Positions 24,785 to 33,421 of a DNA stretch of 64,000 bases are shown here, in pieces. The notes under the pieces were generated by a model. The model ran no database searches. It was given only the letters and a program-made list of their open reading frames with translations, and had not been told where the DNA came from. Source of the DNA: Saccharopolyspora shandongensis (lineage in GTDB: Bacteria; Actinomycetota; Actinomycetes; Mycobacteriales; Pseudonocardiaceae); contig NZ_FNOK01000009.1 of assembly GCF_900106995.1 (NCBI RefSeq), positions 1 to 64,000 on the forward strand, read 5' to 3'. Position 1 is the first letter of the stretch. Every line of letters begins with the position of its first letter. The position numbers and the translations under genes were made by a program.

Positions 24785-26011
24785 TCAGGCCAGGTCCGAA
24801 TTTTCCGGGCACGGTAGCACGGCTTGAAGGTGAAATCCGTTCAAAACCGGATGTGCGGTCAAGGTTCCGCCCAGCAGCGCAACGCGTTCCCGCAGGCCGA
24901 TCAGCCCATGTCCCGACTGTTGGGAGACGGGCCTGCCATCCACCGCGTCGAGCCCGCTGATGCGGTTGGTCACCTCGATCCGCAGCGCATCGGGCCCGTA
25001 GTCCAGCAACACCCGCGCCCGGCCGGCCCCGGCGTGCTTGAGCACGTTCGTCATCGCTTCCTGCACGATCCGGTACGCGGTCATCTCCACGCCGGAGCCG
25101 AGCTCGCGGACCTTGCCCCGCCGGTCCAGCGTCCACACCACGTTCCCGCCGCGCACCGACTCGACCAGCGCGTCCACCCCGTCCAGGCTGGGCGTCGGCT
25201 GCCAGTCGATCGGGTCCTGACCGGCCGGGTTGCGATCGCGCAGCACGTTGAGCAGGTTGCGCATCTCGCCCAGCGCGCCGCGCGAGGTCTGTTCGAGCTC
25301 CTGCAGGGTCTGCCGAGCGTGCTCCGGATCGCGGTCGATCAGCGCGCGAGCGACGCCCGCGCGCAGCGCGACCACGGATAGGTTGTGCGACACGATGTCG
25401 TGGAACTCGCGGGCGATGCGGGCCCGTTCGACGACCGCGGCGTCGGCGGCGAGCTGATCGCGAGCCTCGTCCAGCAGCGCCATGGTCTGCTCCAGCTGCG
25501 CCGCCCGCCGGCGGCCGATCCGCACCGCCCGGGCCCAGCCGACCACCATCACGAGGTTGACCACCGCGCCGGAGATCCGCAGCAACCCCTCCACCGGCGT
25601 CAGCTCGTAGACGACGAGCTCGCTGACCGGGTAGACCATCGCGATCGTCGCGGCGCCCACCTCGCCGAGCACCGCGTTGCGCACGCAGACGGAGTAGACC
25701 GCGACCAGGATCACCAGGTTCAGCCCGCCGATGTTGAGCTGCAGCAAGGTAAGCCCGACGGCGACCGCCAGCAGCGCGAACAGGACCAACCACGGCGCCC
25801 GCCGGCGAAGCAGCAGCAGGCTGGTGGCGGGCACGCTCACCAGCAGCGGCCACCACCAGTCCATCCACGGTGGATGGTCGCCGATGGTCAGGTCGAAACC
25901 GTGCAGCACCGAGAGCACCAGCACGAAGGAGAGATCGCCGAGCGCGGCGCGATGCGCGGCGGCCCAGGCCAGCACGCCGGTCCGCGGCTCGACGACCGCA
26001 GCGCGGCCCAT
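24785..26011 (-). CDS. Two-component sensor histidine kinase, HisKA_3 type
   Basis: The 408-residue product has about five or six membrane segments (roughly residues 25-160), a short coiled coil, the dimerisation/phosphoacceptor motif RIAREFHDIVSHNLSVVALR with His204, the N-box EAMTNVLKHAGAGRARV and the G-box SGHGLIGLRERVALLGG. This is the DesK/NarX-like class that pairs with NarL regulators, and the cognate regulator follows by 37 bases. ATG 26011 (MGRAAVVEPR) is preferred; the frame extends upstream to 26164, but those residues overlap a hairpin and look non-coding. No sensor domain outside the membrane is evident, so a membrane signal is likely. Confidence 0.85.
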   Translation of the reverse strand: MGRAAVVEPRTGVLAWAAAHRAALGDLSFVLVLSVLHGFDLTIGDHPPWMDWWWPLLVSVPATSLLLLRRRAPWLVLFALLAVAVGLTLLQLNIGGLNLVILVAVYSVCVRNAVLGEVGAATIAMVYPVSELVVYELTPVEGLLRISGAVVNLVMVVGWARAVRIGRRRAAQLEQTMALLDEARDQLAADAAVVERARIAREFHDIVSHNLSVVALRAGVARALIDRDPEHARQTLQELEQTSRGALGEMRNLLNVLRDRNPAGQDPIDWQPTPSLDGVDALVESVRGGNVVWTLDRRGKVRELGSGVEMTAYRIVQEAMTNVLKHAGAGRARVLLDYGPDALRIEVTNRISGLDAVDGRPVSQQSGHGLIGLRERVALLGGTLTAHPVLNGFHLQAVLPCPENSDLA

Positions 26012-26080
26012 TGCGTGATCGACCAATCGAACCTGCCTCAAGACCGTTCCGGAAGCCGTCGGCGCGGCGGCGCAGATCGG

Positions 26081-26203
26081 CTCGTGAGCGGGAATTCCGG
26101 TTCGCACCGGAACGACCCACTCACGAGAACCAAGATCGTGTACCACCGTGCCGACGAGCTTCATCCGGCGAAAGTCGTAGCGGCGAACCTACTGGTTCGC
26201 CGC
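26081..26203. terminator. Two hairpins between MBL-hydrolase and kinase genes
   Basis: GCGGCGAACC (26180-26189) and GGTTCGCCGC (26194-26203) form a perfect 10-bp stem 21 bases past the end of the minus-strand hydrolase gene. A second, longer imperfect hairpin with CTCGTGAG/CTCACGAG ends spans 26081-26127. Both probably terminate the mycothiol-pathway transcript. Confidence 0.6.
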
Positions 26204-26223
26204 CACCGACATGCCTGGAACGA

Positions 26224-26853
26224 TCAGTACCCGCGCGCGACCCACTCGTCGAACTGCGGCCGGATCGCGCCGATCGTGCTGCTCTCCCCGTGCCCGGTCC
26301 GGACCTCGGTGTCCTCGGGCAGCGGCAGCAGCCGGTCCCGGATCGACGCCACGACGACGTCGAAGTCCGAATAGGACCGTCCGGTCGCGCCGGGCCCGCC
26401 GGCGAACAGCGTGTCGCCGGTGAACACCACGCCGAGCTCCGGCGAGTACAGGCAGACCGCGCCCGGCGCGTGGCCGGGCGTGTGCAGCACCCGCAGGCTC
26501 GCGCCGCCGACCTCGATCACCTGGCCGTCGGCGAGCTCCCGGTCGGGCTCCCGGTCCGGGTGCACCAGATTCCACAGCACCATGTCGTCGGGGTGCAGGA
26601 AGATCGGCGCGCCGACCGCGTCGGCCAGCTCCGGAGCCCTGCGCACGTGATCGTCGTGGGCGTGTGTGCACACCACGCCGAGCACGTGGCGGTCGCCGAC
26701 GAGCCGGCGGATCGCCGCGACGTCGTGCGGCGCGTCGATGATCACGCACTCGCTGTCGTCGCCGACCACCCACGCGTTGTTCTCGACGTCGAAGGTCTGG
26801 CCGTCCAGCGAGAAAGTGCCCGACGTGGTCGTGTGGTCGATGCGCGGCGTCAT
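26224..26853 (-). CDS. MBL-fold metallo-hydrolase (S-formylmycothiol hydrolase candidate)
   Basis: The 209-residue product is a metallo-beta-lactamase-fold hydrolase with the HxHxDH motif in [11 protein letters not shown] (about residues 63-73), the next His in [13 protein letters not shown], and Asp in [11 protein letters not shown]. Its ATG overlaps the stop of the mycothiol-dependent dehydrogenase as ATGA. The same pair occurs in mycobacteria (Rv2259-Rv2260), so this enzyme probably hydrolyses S-formylmycothiol or a related mycothiol thioester. That function follows from gene context, not from a specific residue signature. Confidence 0.82.
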   Translation of the reverse strand: MTPRIDHTTTSGTFSLDGQTFDVENNAWVVGDDSECVIIDAPHDVAAIRRLVGDRHVLGVVCTHAHDDHVRRAPELADAVGAPIFLHPDDMVLWNLVHPDREPDRELADGQVIEVGGASLRVLHTPGHAPGAVCLYSPELGVVFTGDTLFAGGPGATGRSYSDFDVVVASIRDRLLPLPEDTEVRTGHGESSTIGAIRPQFDEWVARGY

Positions 26854-27938
26854 CCGAAGGTCACCACCGAACGCAGCACCTCGCCGCGGTGCATCTTCTC
26901 GAACGCCTGCTCCACCTGGTCCAGCGCGATCTCCTCGCTGACGAACTTCTCCAGCGGCAGCCGGCCCTGCAGGTAGAGCTCGATCAGCATCGGGAAGTCG
27001 CGTTCCGGCAGGCAGTCGCCGTACCAGCTGGACTTCACCGCGCCGCCGCGACCGAACACGTCGAGCAGCGGCAGCTCCAGCTTCATCTCCGGCGTCGGCA
27101 CGCCGACCAGCACGACGGTGCCGGCCAGGTCGCGCGCGTAGAAGGCCTGCTCGAAGGTCTCCGGGCGGCCGACCGCATCGATCACCAGGTCGGCGCCGAA
27201 TCCACCGGTGAGCTCCCGGATCGCTTCGACGGCGTCGGTCTCGGCGGCGTTGACGGTGTGCGTGGCGCCGAACTGCCGCGCCCACTCCAGCTTCTTCGGA
27301 TCCCGGTCCACCGCGATGATCCGCCGCGCCCCGACCATGCTCGCCCCTGCGATCGCGCCGTCGCCGACGCCACCGCAGCCCAGCACCGCGACGGTGTCCC
27401 CGGGCCCGGCGCCGCCGGTGTTGATCGCGGCCCCGATCCCGGCCATCACGCCGCAGCCCAGCAGCCCGGCCACCGCCGGGCGCGCCGCGGGATCGACCTT
27501 GGTGCACTGCCCGGCGTGCACCAGCGTCTTCTCCGCGAAGGCCCCGATGCCCAGCGCCGGCGACAGCGGCGTGCCGTCGGTCAGCGTCATCGGCTGCGCG
27601 GCGTTGTGCGTCGCGAAGCAGTACTGCGGCCGGCCCCGCTTGCAGGCCCGGCACACCCCGCACACCGCGCGCCAGTTGAGGATCACGAAGTCGCCGGGCT
27701 GCACGTCGCGCACGCCCTCGCCGACCGCCTCGACGATGCCCGCGGCCTCGTGCCCGAGGAGGAACGGGTACTCATCGCTGATACCGCCCTCGCGGTAGTG
27801 CAGGTCCGTGTGGCACACCCCGCACGCCTGCACCCGCACCACGGCCTCGCCGGGTCCCGGATCCGGAACGCGGATGGTCACCACCTCGACCGGTGCGCCT
27901 TTCCCGGTCGCCACCACCGCGCGGACGTCGTCGGCCAC
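26850..27938 (-). CDS. S-(hydroxymethyl)mycothiol dehydrogenase
   Basis: The 362-residue product is a zinc-dependent alcohol dehydrogenase of class III type. Catalytic zinc ligands lie in [13 protein letters not shown] (about residues 36-48) and GHEAAG; the structural zinc set is in [15 protein letters not shown] (about residues 92-106). The NAD fold has [17 protein letters not shown] and IAVDRDPKK. It oxidises the formaldehyde-mycothiol adduct. GTG 27938 follows GGAGG; the longer frame upstream lacks homology. It is translationally coupled to the downstream hydrolase. The combination implies mycothiol biosynthesis in the host, which is an actinobacterial trait. Confidence 0.9.
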   Translation of the reverse strand: MADDVRAVVATGKGAPVEVVTIRVPDPGPGEAVVRVQACGVCHTDLHYREGGISDEYPFLLGHEAAGIVEAVGEGVRDVQPGDFVILNWRAVCGVCRACKRGRPQYCFATHNAAQPMTLTDGTPLSPALGIGAFAEKTLVHAGQCTKVDPAARPAVAGLLGCGVMAGIGAAINTGGAGPGDTVAVLGCGGVGDGAIAGASMVGARRIIAVDRDPKKLEWARQFGATHTVNAAETDAVEAIRELTGGFGADLVIDAVGRPETFEQAFYARDLAGTVVLVGVPTPEMKLELPLLDVFGRGGAVKSSWYGDCLPERDFPMLIELYLQGRLPLEKFVSEEIALDQVEQAFEKMHRGEVLRSVVTFG

Positions 27939-28081
27939 GAGCACCTCCAGCAAATCGTCGTTTCGGCCACCATCGTCGTACGCGCGCGCGACCGTCAGCA
28001 AGAGCAACACCGGATCGACCGCGAACACCCTGTGTCACTGATTGACTACTGTACGATTCCAGTGAGCGGGGGAGGATGATC

Positions 28082-28888
28082 ATGACCGACATGCGCATTC
28101 CGCCGGTCCGGGAAATGGACATCACCCGGCCCTGCGCAGCCCGGATCTACGACGCCTTCCTCGGCGGCAGCCACAACCTCGGCTGCGAGCGGGCCTTCAT
28201 GGAAGACCTGGAGCGGGAGCTGCCGCACATCGGCGAGTCGTACCGCGAGAACCGGGCGTTCGTCTGGCGCTCCGTGGAGTACCTGCTCGCGCACGGCGTG
28301 CGCCAGTTCGTCGACCTCGGCTCGGGCATTCCCACCATCGGCCACGTGCACGAGGTGGCACGGCGCCGGACCCGCGACTTCCGGGTGCTGTACGTGGACA
28401 ACGAACCGCTCACCGTCGCGCACAGCAAGCCGCTGCTGACCGGCGAGCCACGCGCCGAGATCATCCGGGCGGACTGCCGGAACCCGTGGGCGGTCCTGGA
28501 TTCCCCGGAAGCCGCCGAACTGCTCGACCTGGACCGGCCGGTGGCGCTGCTGATGACGGCGGTGCTGCACTTCGTCCCCGACTCCGACGACCCGGTCGCG
28601 CTGGTCGAGGCCTACCGCGACGCGCTGGTCCCCGGCAGCCACCTGGTGATCTCACACCTGACCGGCAGCCACGACGCGGACGAGATGCGCGTCCTCACGG
28701 CCCGCTACGAGGAGACGGCGGACCCGCTGCACCCGCGCGAAGTGGAGTGGATCGAGAAGCAGTTCGGCGACTTCGAGGTCGTCCCGCCGGGAACGACGTA
28801 CCTCTCGGACTGGCGCCCGGAACCCGGCCGGACCGCGGCGAAGCGCCCCTACCGCCTGCTCTACGGCGGAGTCGCCCGGAAGCACTGA
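28082..28888 (+). CDS. DUF574-type SAM-dependent methyltransferase
   Basis: The 268-residue product matches the actinobacterial S-adenosylmethionine methyltransferase family formerly DUF574: RPCAARIYDAFLGGSHNLGC near the N-terminus (this DxxLGGxxN block is the hallmark), QFVDLGSGIPTIGHVHEVA (motif I, about residues 78-96), VLYVDNEPLTVAHS, and VALLMTAVLHFVPD. Most genomes of this group encode many paralogues with unknown acceptors. ATG 28082 is preceded by GGGGGAGG at six bases; a TGTACGAT box at 28050-28057 may be the -10. It is divergent from the mycothiol dehydrogenase. Confidence 0.88.
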   Translation: MTDMRIPPVREMDITRPCAARIYDAFLGGSHNLGCERAFMEDLERELPHIGESYRENRAFVWRSVEYLLAHGVRQFVDLGSGIPTIGHVHEVARRRTRDFRVLYVDNEPLTVAHSKPLLTGEPRAEIIRADCRNPWAVLDSPEAAELLDLDRPVALLMTAVLHFVPDSDDPVALVEAYRDALVPGSHLVISHLTGSHDADEMRVLTARYEETADPLHPREVEWIEKQFGDFEVVPPGTTYLSDWRPEPGRTAAKRPYRLLYGGVARKH

Positions 28889-28915
28889 CGAACTCCGGAA
28901 CGCCCGGAGGGGTTT

Positions 28916-28990
28916 CCAATTTTGCCTAAAATCGGAACGCCCCCACGCGACGTCACCGACAGACAAGCTCCCAATTTTGCCTAAAATCGG
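28916..28990. terminator. Duplicated AT-rich hairpin between convergent genes
   Basis: CCAATTTTGCCTAAAATCGG occurs twice, at 28916-28935 and 28971-28990. Each copy folds into a stem of eight positions with one mismatch and a four-base loop. The AT-rich stems contrast with the surrounding GC-rich DNA. They lie between converging methyltransferase and MFS genes and probably terminate both. Confidence 0.6.
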
Positions 28991-28998
28991 GAATTGGC

Positions 28999-30168
28999 TC
29001 AGCGGCGGACGAACAGCAGCAGGACGCCCGCGAGGATTGCGGCGATTCCCGCCGCCAGCCACGCCCCCGCCAAGCCCGCCTGCTCCGCCAGGACGCCGAA
29101 GAGCAGCGGCCCGAGGCTGCCGCCGAGGTAGATGCCGGTCTGGGTGAACGAGGTGGCGCTGGCGACCCGGTTCGGGGCGATCTTGGCGACCGCGAAGTTC
29201 AGCAGACCCGGCCAGGCCCAGCCCGCGCCGAAGCCGATGGACACACCGATCAGGAACGCCACCGGCGAGTTCACCGCCATCAACCCGAAGCCGATCGAGC
29301 CGATCAGCAGCATCGCGGTGATCATCCGCACCAGGTTCAGGTTCTTGCGGTCCGCGATGACCCCCGCGCACAACCGGACCGTCAGCCCGGTCGCCGATCC
29401 CAGCGACAGCACCAATCCCGCCGCGGACGGGCTGAACCCGACCTCGACGGCGGTGGTGGTGACGAACGCGCCGAGCGCGTTGGCCGCCGCCGAACCGAGG
29501 CCACCGGAGATCGCCAGCAACAGCAGCGCACCGCGGCCCGCGTCGCGCCCGCCGGAATCGGCACTGCGCGCGACGGACCGCTCGGCATCGGGCAACCGCG
29601 GCACCGCTACCGCGGCGACCAGGCCGACCGCGCCGGCGATCACGAACACCCAGCGCCAGCCGACCGTCAGCGCCACGGCGGGCACCGCGACCCCGGCCAG
29701 CAGCGTCGCGGCCGGGATGGAGGACTGCTTGACGCCGAAGCCCATGCCCCGGCGATTGGCCGGGATGCCTTGCGCGATGAGCAGGTTAGAGGCCGGTTGG
29801 GCCAGCGAGTTCGGCAGTCCGGCCACCCACAGCAGGCCCAGCAGCCAGGGCACGCCGGGCGCCATGGCCAGCCCGAACAGGCAGATCGAGCTGCCGAGCG
29901 CGCCCAACCGCATGCCCTTCCGGGCACCGATCCGCTCGACGACCCACCCCATCGTCCGGGACGACAGCGACGCGACGCCGAAGAAGCCGGCCGCGCCCAC
30001 ACCCAGCAGCGCAGCGCCGAATCCGAGGTCCTGCTGCAGCTGCACGCCCATGCCGCCGACTAGGAACACCGGGAACACCCCGACCGTCACGACCGCGGCG
30101 ACGGACGACAGCACCCGCGGGATCCCGATGGTCCGCGGAGCCTGCTCGGCGACGGCCACTGCGGGCAT
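28999..30168 (-). CDS. Major facilitator superfamily transporter
   Basis: The 389-residue product has 12 predicted membrane helices. The cytoplasmic loop 2-3 motif appears as GWVVERIGARKGMRLGALG (about residues 73-91), and the duplicate in the second half as GVIADRKNLNLVRMITAML. The segment QPASNLLIAQGIPANRRGMGFGVKQSSIPAA is typical of MFS exporters of the CynX/NimT-like or arabinose-exporter groups (quoted in two parts: QPASNLLIAQ and RGMGFGVKQSS). ATG 30168 follows GAGGAGG. It is divergent from an amidase gene, so it might move that enzyme's substrate or product. Substrate unknown. Confidence 0.85.
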   Translation of the reverse strand: MPAVAVAEQAPRTIGIPRVLSSVAAVVTVGVFPVFLVGGMGVQLQQDLGFGAALLGVGAAGFFGVASLSSRTMGWVVERIGARKGMRLGALGSSICLFGLAMAPGVPWLLGLLWVAGLPNSLAQPASNLLIAQGIPANRRGMGFGVKQSSIPAATLLAGVAVPAVALTVGWRWVFVIAGAVGLVAAVAVPRLPDAERSVARSADSGGRDAGRGALLLLAISGGLGSAAANALGAFVTTTAVEVGFSPSAAGLVLSLGSATGLTVRLCAGVIADRKNLNLVRMITAMLLIGSIGFGLMAVNSPVAFLIGVSIGFGAGWAWPGLLNFAVAKIAPNRVASATSFTQTGIYLGGSLGPLLFGVLAEQAGLAGAWLAAGIAAILAGVLLLFVRR

Positions 30169-30230
30169 GCGTCCTCCTCGCGGCACGGTGCGGTGCGGTG
30201 GTCTTACCAGCGTGCGAAGCGGGCCGATTT

Positions 30231-30243
30231 TTAGCAACGCTAA
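30231..30243. promoter_or_regulatory. TTAGC-AAC-GCTAA palindrome in the MFS/amidase divergent gap
   Basis: A perfect 13-bp inverted repeat about midway between the two divergent starts (30168 and 30332). It has the size and spacing of a GntR- or MarR-type operator; no regulator gene is adjacent. Confidence 0.4.
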
Positions 30244-30331
30244 CGTGACGCACGCCTCCCCGACCGCCCGGTTGACGTCGGCCCCGCCGAGGCGCAAAGG
30301 TCAACACGTGGGTCGACAACAGGAAGACAGC

Positions 30332-31795
30332 GTGGTCATGGCGCCCGGTTCCCGGCTTCCCGCGCCGGAGGTACCCGACCTGGTGCTGCTGGATGCCGTG
30401 GAGCTGTCCTGGCTGATCCGCCGCCGGGAGATCACCTGCGTCGAGGTGATGGAGACCTACCTCCGGCACATCGACCGGCTCAACCCGGCGGTGAACGCGA
30501 TCGTGTCCCGCGCCGACGAGGCCGGACTCATCGAGCAGGCGCGCCAGCGCGACGAGGAGCTCGACCGCGGCGACCCCACCGGCTGGATGCACGGCTTCCC
30601 CATCGCGGTGAAGGACCTCTCCCACGCGAACGGGTTCCCCACCACGATGGGCTCGCCGATCTTCGCCGACCAGGTCGCGACGACCGACGACCTGCACGTG
30701 CGGCGGATGCGGGAGGCCGGCGCGATCGTCGTCGGCAAGACCAACGTCCCCGAGTTCGGCCTGGGCTCGCACACCTTCAACCCGGTGTTCGACACCACGC
30801 TCAACGCCTACGACACCACGCGCAGCGCGGGCGGCAGCAGCGGCGGCGCCGGTGCCGCGCTGGCCCTGCGCATGCTGCCGGTCGCCGACGGCAGCGACTT
30901 CATGGGATCGCTGCGCAACCCCGCGGCGTGGGGGAACCTCGTGTCGCTGCGCCCCGGCTTCGGCCGCATCCCGAGCGAGGGGTTCCTGAGCGAGCCCGCC
31001 GTGGTCGGCCCGATGGGCCGCACGGTGCGGGACATCGCGATGCTGCTGTCCACGATGGCCGGCCCGGACGAGCGCGCGCCCCTGAGCATCGAGCAGGATC
31101 CGGAGCTGTTCACCGGGAACCTGGAACACGACTTCGGCGGGGCCCGGATCGGCTGGATCGGCGACTTCGACGGCTACCTGGCCACCGAGCCGGGGCTGCT
31201 CGACCTGTGCACGGCGTCCTTCGGCGCGTTCGCCGAGATCGGTTGCGAGGTGGAGCCGGTGTCGCGCCGGCTGCCGGTCGAGCAGGCATGGGAGACCTTC
31301 CTGCTGTGGCGGGCCTGGACGGTCGGGCGCAAGAACGCCGAGCTGCACGCCGACCCGGCCACCCGGGAGCTGCTCAAGCCGGAGCTGATCTTCGAGATCG
31401 AGGGCTACCGGCGGCTGACGGTCGACGACATCGCGCGCGCCCTGACCGGCCGCGACGAGTGGTACGCCGCGGTAGCCGGGCTGTTCGAGGATTACGACTT
31501 CCTGCTCGCGCCGAGCGCGCAGGTGTTCCCGTTCGACGCCGGGCAGCGCTGGCCGCAGCAGATCGGCGACCGGTCGATGGACACCTACCACCGCTGGATG
31601 GAGACGGTCGCGCCGTGGACGCTGTCCGGGCTGCCGATCGTCAACCTGCCGGTCGGCTTCAGCGAATCCGGGCTGCCGATGGGGATCCAGCTGATCGGCC
31701 GGAACCACGCGGAGTGGCCGCTCCTGCAACTGGCGCACGCCTACGAGCAGGCCACCGACTGGACCCACCGCGTCCTGCCGCCCATGCTCCGCTGA
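30332..31795 (+). CDS. Amidase-signature family hydrolase
   Basis: The 487-residue product has the Ser-cisSer-Lys amidase core: catalytic Lys in FPIAVKDLSHANG (about residues 90-102), the glycine/serine stretch RSAGGSSGGAGAALAL (about residues 164-179), and the nucleophile region DGSDFMGSLRNPAAWGN. This DGSDxMGS variant is seen in a subset of amidases from soil bacteria. The C-terminus keeps SGLPIVNLPVGFSESGLPMG. GTG 30332 sits five bases after AGGAAG; ATG 30338 is an alternative. It hydrolyses a carboxamide, possibly linked to the divergent transporter. Substrate unknown. Confidence 0.85.
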   Translation: MVMAPGSRLPAPEVPDLVLLDAVELSWLIRRREITCVEVMETYLRHIDRLNPAVNAIVSRADEAGLIEQARQRDEELDRGDPTGWMHGFPIAVKDLSHANGFPTTMGSPIFADQVATTDDLHVRRMREAGAIVVGKTNVPEFGLGSHTFNPVFDTTLNAYDTTRSAGGSSGGAGAALALRMLPVADGSDFMGSLRNPAAWGNLVSLRPGFGRIPSEGFLSEPAVVGPMGRTVRDIAMLLSTMAGPDERAPLSIEQDPELFTGNLEHDFGGARIGWIGDFDGYLATEPGLLDLCTASFGAFAEIGCEVEPVSRRLPVEQAWETFLLWRAWTVGRKNAELHADPATRELLKPELIFEIEGYRRLTVDDIARALTGRDEWYAAVAGLFEDYDFLLAPSAQVFPFDAGQRWPQQIGDRSMDTYHRWMETVAPWTLSGLPIVNLPVGFSESGLPMGIQLIGRNHAEWPLLQLAHAYEQATDWTHRVLPPMLR

Positions 31796-31812
31796 CCCCA
31801 CCCGGGCCCGGA

Positions 31813-31905
31813 CCGCAGTTTCAATGGAAACTGCGGCCCTCCGGCGTGTCGCCCGACGACACGCCGGAGGGTGTGGACAACCCATCGCAGTTTCAATTGA
31901 AACTG
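31813..31905. terminator. Cluster of three palindromes after the amidase gene
   Basis: CCGCAGTTT/AAACTGCGG (31813-31836), a perfect 15-bp stem CCCTCCGGCGTGTCG with a five-base loop (31837-31871), and the palindrome CAGTTTCAATTGAAACTG (31888-31905) follow each other before repeat copy C. The second is the strongest terminator candidate for the amidase. Confidence 0.65.
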
Positions 31906-31910
31906 TCCGC

Positions 31911-32195
31911 CAGTTTCAATCGAGCGTTTTTCATCCTGGTGAGCCCGCAGTCGCGGGTCGCAAAGCTGCACGTCGATGGGGTGTCGCATGCGCCGCAGGC
32001 GCATAACCCACCTACGACACCTGCACCGCCGCGGGTTCACGGCGCCCACCCCTTCGGGGTTCCCTCGGCGAGGACGGCCCCGACGCCGTGTATCGGACAT
32101 ACATAAGGAAGGGCACCCACAGACCAGGGAGCCTCTGAGGTTCCGCCACCCGCACCGCCACGCAAATCGAGGTTGGAAAAACCTCATCGAAACCG
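31911..32195 (+). repeat. Dispersed structured element, full copy C
   Basis: A 285-bp copy between convergent amidase and acyl-CoA dehydrogenase genes. Ends are inverted: CAGTTTCAATCGAG (31911-31924) and CTCATCGAAACCG (32183-32195). It keeps the CCCGC/GCGGG stem (about 31949-31962), the GTGTCG...CGACAC stem enclosing ATGCGCC/GGCGCAT, the ACCCC-TTCG-GGGGT hairpin, the TGTAT/ATACA hairpin and the GAGGTT/AACCTC hairpin (32169-32185). With the flanking palindromes it explains the gap 31796-32227. Confidence 0.8.
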
Positions 32196-32196
32196 T

Positions 32197-32222
32197 CCGG
32201 CAGTTTCAATTGAAACTGCCGG
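32197..32222. terminator. 26-bp palindrome after the acyl-CoA dehydrogenase gene
   Basis: CCGG-CAGTTTCAATTGAAACTG-CCGG is perfect and lies five bases past the dehydrogenase stop. It is a probable terminator and has the same core as the palindromes at 12462, 24023 and 31888. Confidence 0.65.
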
Positions 32223-32227
32223 GCAGA

Positions 32228-33421
32228 TCAGCCGCGGAAGGCCGCGAGGCCGGTCAGGGCCTGGCCGATGGTCAGGGCGTGCATCTCGCTGGTGCCCTCG
32301 TAGGTCAGCACCGACTCCAGGTTCGTCATGTGCCGGATCACCGGGTACTCCAGCGAAATCCCGTTGGCGCCCAGGATGGTCCGGGCCGTGCGGGCCACCT
32401 CCAGCGCACCGCGGACGTTGTCGAGCTTGCCGAAGCTCACCTGCTGCGGGATCAGCTCGCCGGCGTCCTTGCGCTTGCCGAGGTGCAGCGCCAGCAACCG
32501 TCCATTTTGGACGCGCACCGCCATGTCGGCGAGCTTCGCCTGGGTGAGCTGGAAACCGCCGATCGGCCGGCCGAACTGCTCGCGGGTGGTCGCGTAGTCC
32601 AGCGCCACCTCCAGGCAGCTGCGCCCGGCGCCGACGGCGCCCCACACGATGCCGTAGCGCGCCTCGTTCAGGCAGGACAGCGGCCCGCGCAGCCCGGTGA
32701 CCTCCGGCAGCACCGCGTCGGCGGGCAGCCGGACGTCGTCGAGCACCAGCTCGCTGGTCACCGACGCCCGCAGCGAGAGCTTGTGCTTGATCTCCGGCGC
32801 CGAGAAGCCCGGCGTGCCGGTCGGCACGACGAAGCCGCGCACGCCCTCATCGGTCTGCGCCCACACCACGGCGACCGAGGCGACCGTGCCGTTGGTGATC
32901 CACATCTTGCGGCCGTTGAGCACCCAGTCGGAGCCGTCGCGGCGCGCGGCGGTGCGCATCGAGGCCGGGTCGGAGCCGTGGTCGGGCTCGGTCAGGCCGA
33001 AGCAGCCGATCGCCTCGCCCGCGGCCATCTGCGGCAGCCAGTGCTGCTTCTGCTCCTCCGAGCCCCACCGCCAGATCGCGAACATCGCGAGCGAGCCCTG
33101 CACCGAAACCAGCGAGCGCAGGCCGGAATCGCAGGCCTCCAGCTCCTCGCAGGCGATGCCGTAGTCCACTGCGGACAGTCCGGCGCAGCCGTAGCCCTCC
33201 AGGTGCATGCCGAGCACGCCGAGCTTGCCCAGTTCCCGGGCCAGTTCCCGGACCTGCGGGAGTTCGCCGCGCTCGAACCACTCCGCGACGTGCGGCTGCA
33301 CGTGGTCCCGGCACAGCGCGCGCACGCTGTCGCGCATCGCGAGCTGCTCCGGGGTGAATTCGGCGTCGATCCCCAGCGGATCGCGCGGGTCGAACGCGGG
33401 ACGTTTTCCACCGGCACTCAT
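32228..33421 (-). CDS. Acyl-CoA dehydrogenase, glutaryl-CoA dehydrogenase type
   Basis: The 397-residue product resembles glutaryl-CoA dehydrogenase: SGLRSLVSVQGSLAMFAI (about residues 98-115), GCFGLTEPDHGSDPASM (flavin contact, about residues 137-153), MWITNGTVASVAVVWAQ, the loop ARYGIVWGAVGAGRSCLEVA, and YEGTSEMHALTIGQALTG with the catalytic Glu (in YEGTSE). GCDHs oxidise and decarboxylate glutaryl-CoA to crotonyl-CoA. Its ATG overlaps the stop of a class III CoA-transferase, a pairing that fits activation of glutarate followed by oxidation. A related dicarboxylate is possible. Confidence 0.85.
   Translation of the reverse strand: MSAGGKRPAFDPRDPLGIDAEFTPEQLAMRDSVRALCRDHVQPHVAEWFERGELPQVRELARELGKLGVLGMHLEGYGCAGLSAVDYGIACEELEACDSGLRSLVSVQGSLAMFAIWRWGSEEQKQHWLPQMAAGEAIGCFGLTEPDHGSDPASMRTAARRDGSDWVLNGRKMWITNGTVASVAVVWAQTDEGVRGFVVPTGTPGFSAPEIKHKLSLRASVTSELVLDDVRLPADAVLPEVTGLRGPLSCLNEARYGIVWGAVGAGRSCLEVALDYATTREQFGRPIGGFQLTQAKLADMAVRVQNGRLLALHLGKRKDAGELIPQQVSFGKLDNVRGALEVARTARTILGANGISLEYPVIRHMTNLESVLTYEGTSEMHALTIGQALTGLAAFRG

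Noticed and set aside
30338..31795. Amidase suspected of a broken active site because of DGSDFMGS
   Set aside because: The nucleophile serine in MGSLR and the Lys and Ser of the triad are present; this is a known variant of the signature.
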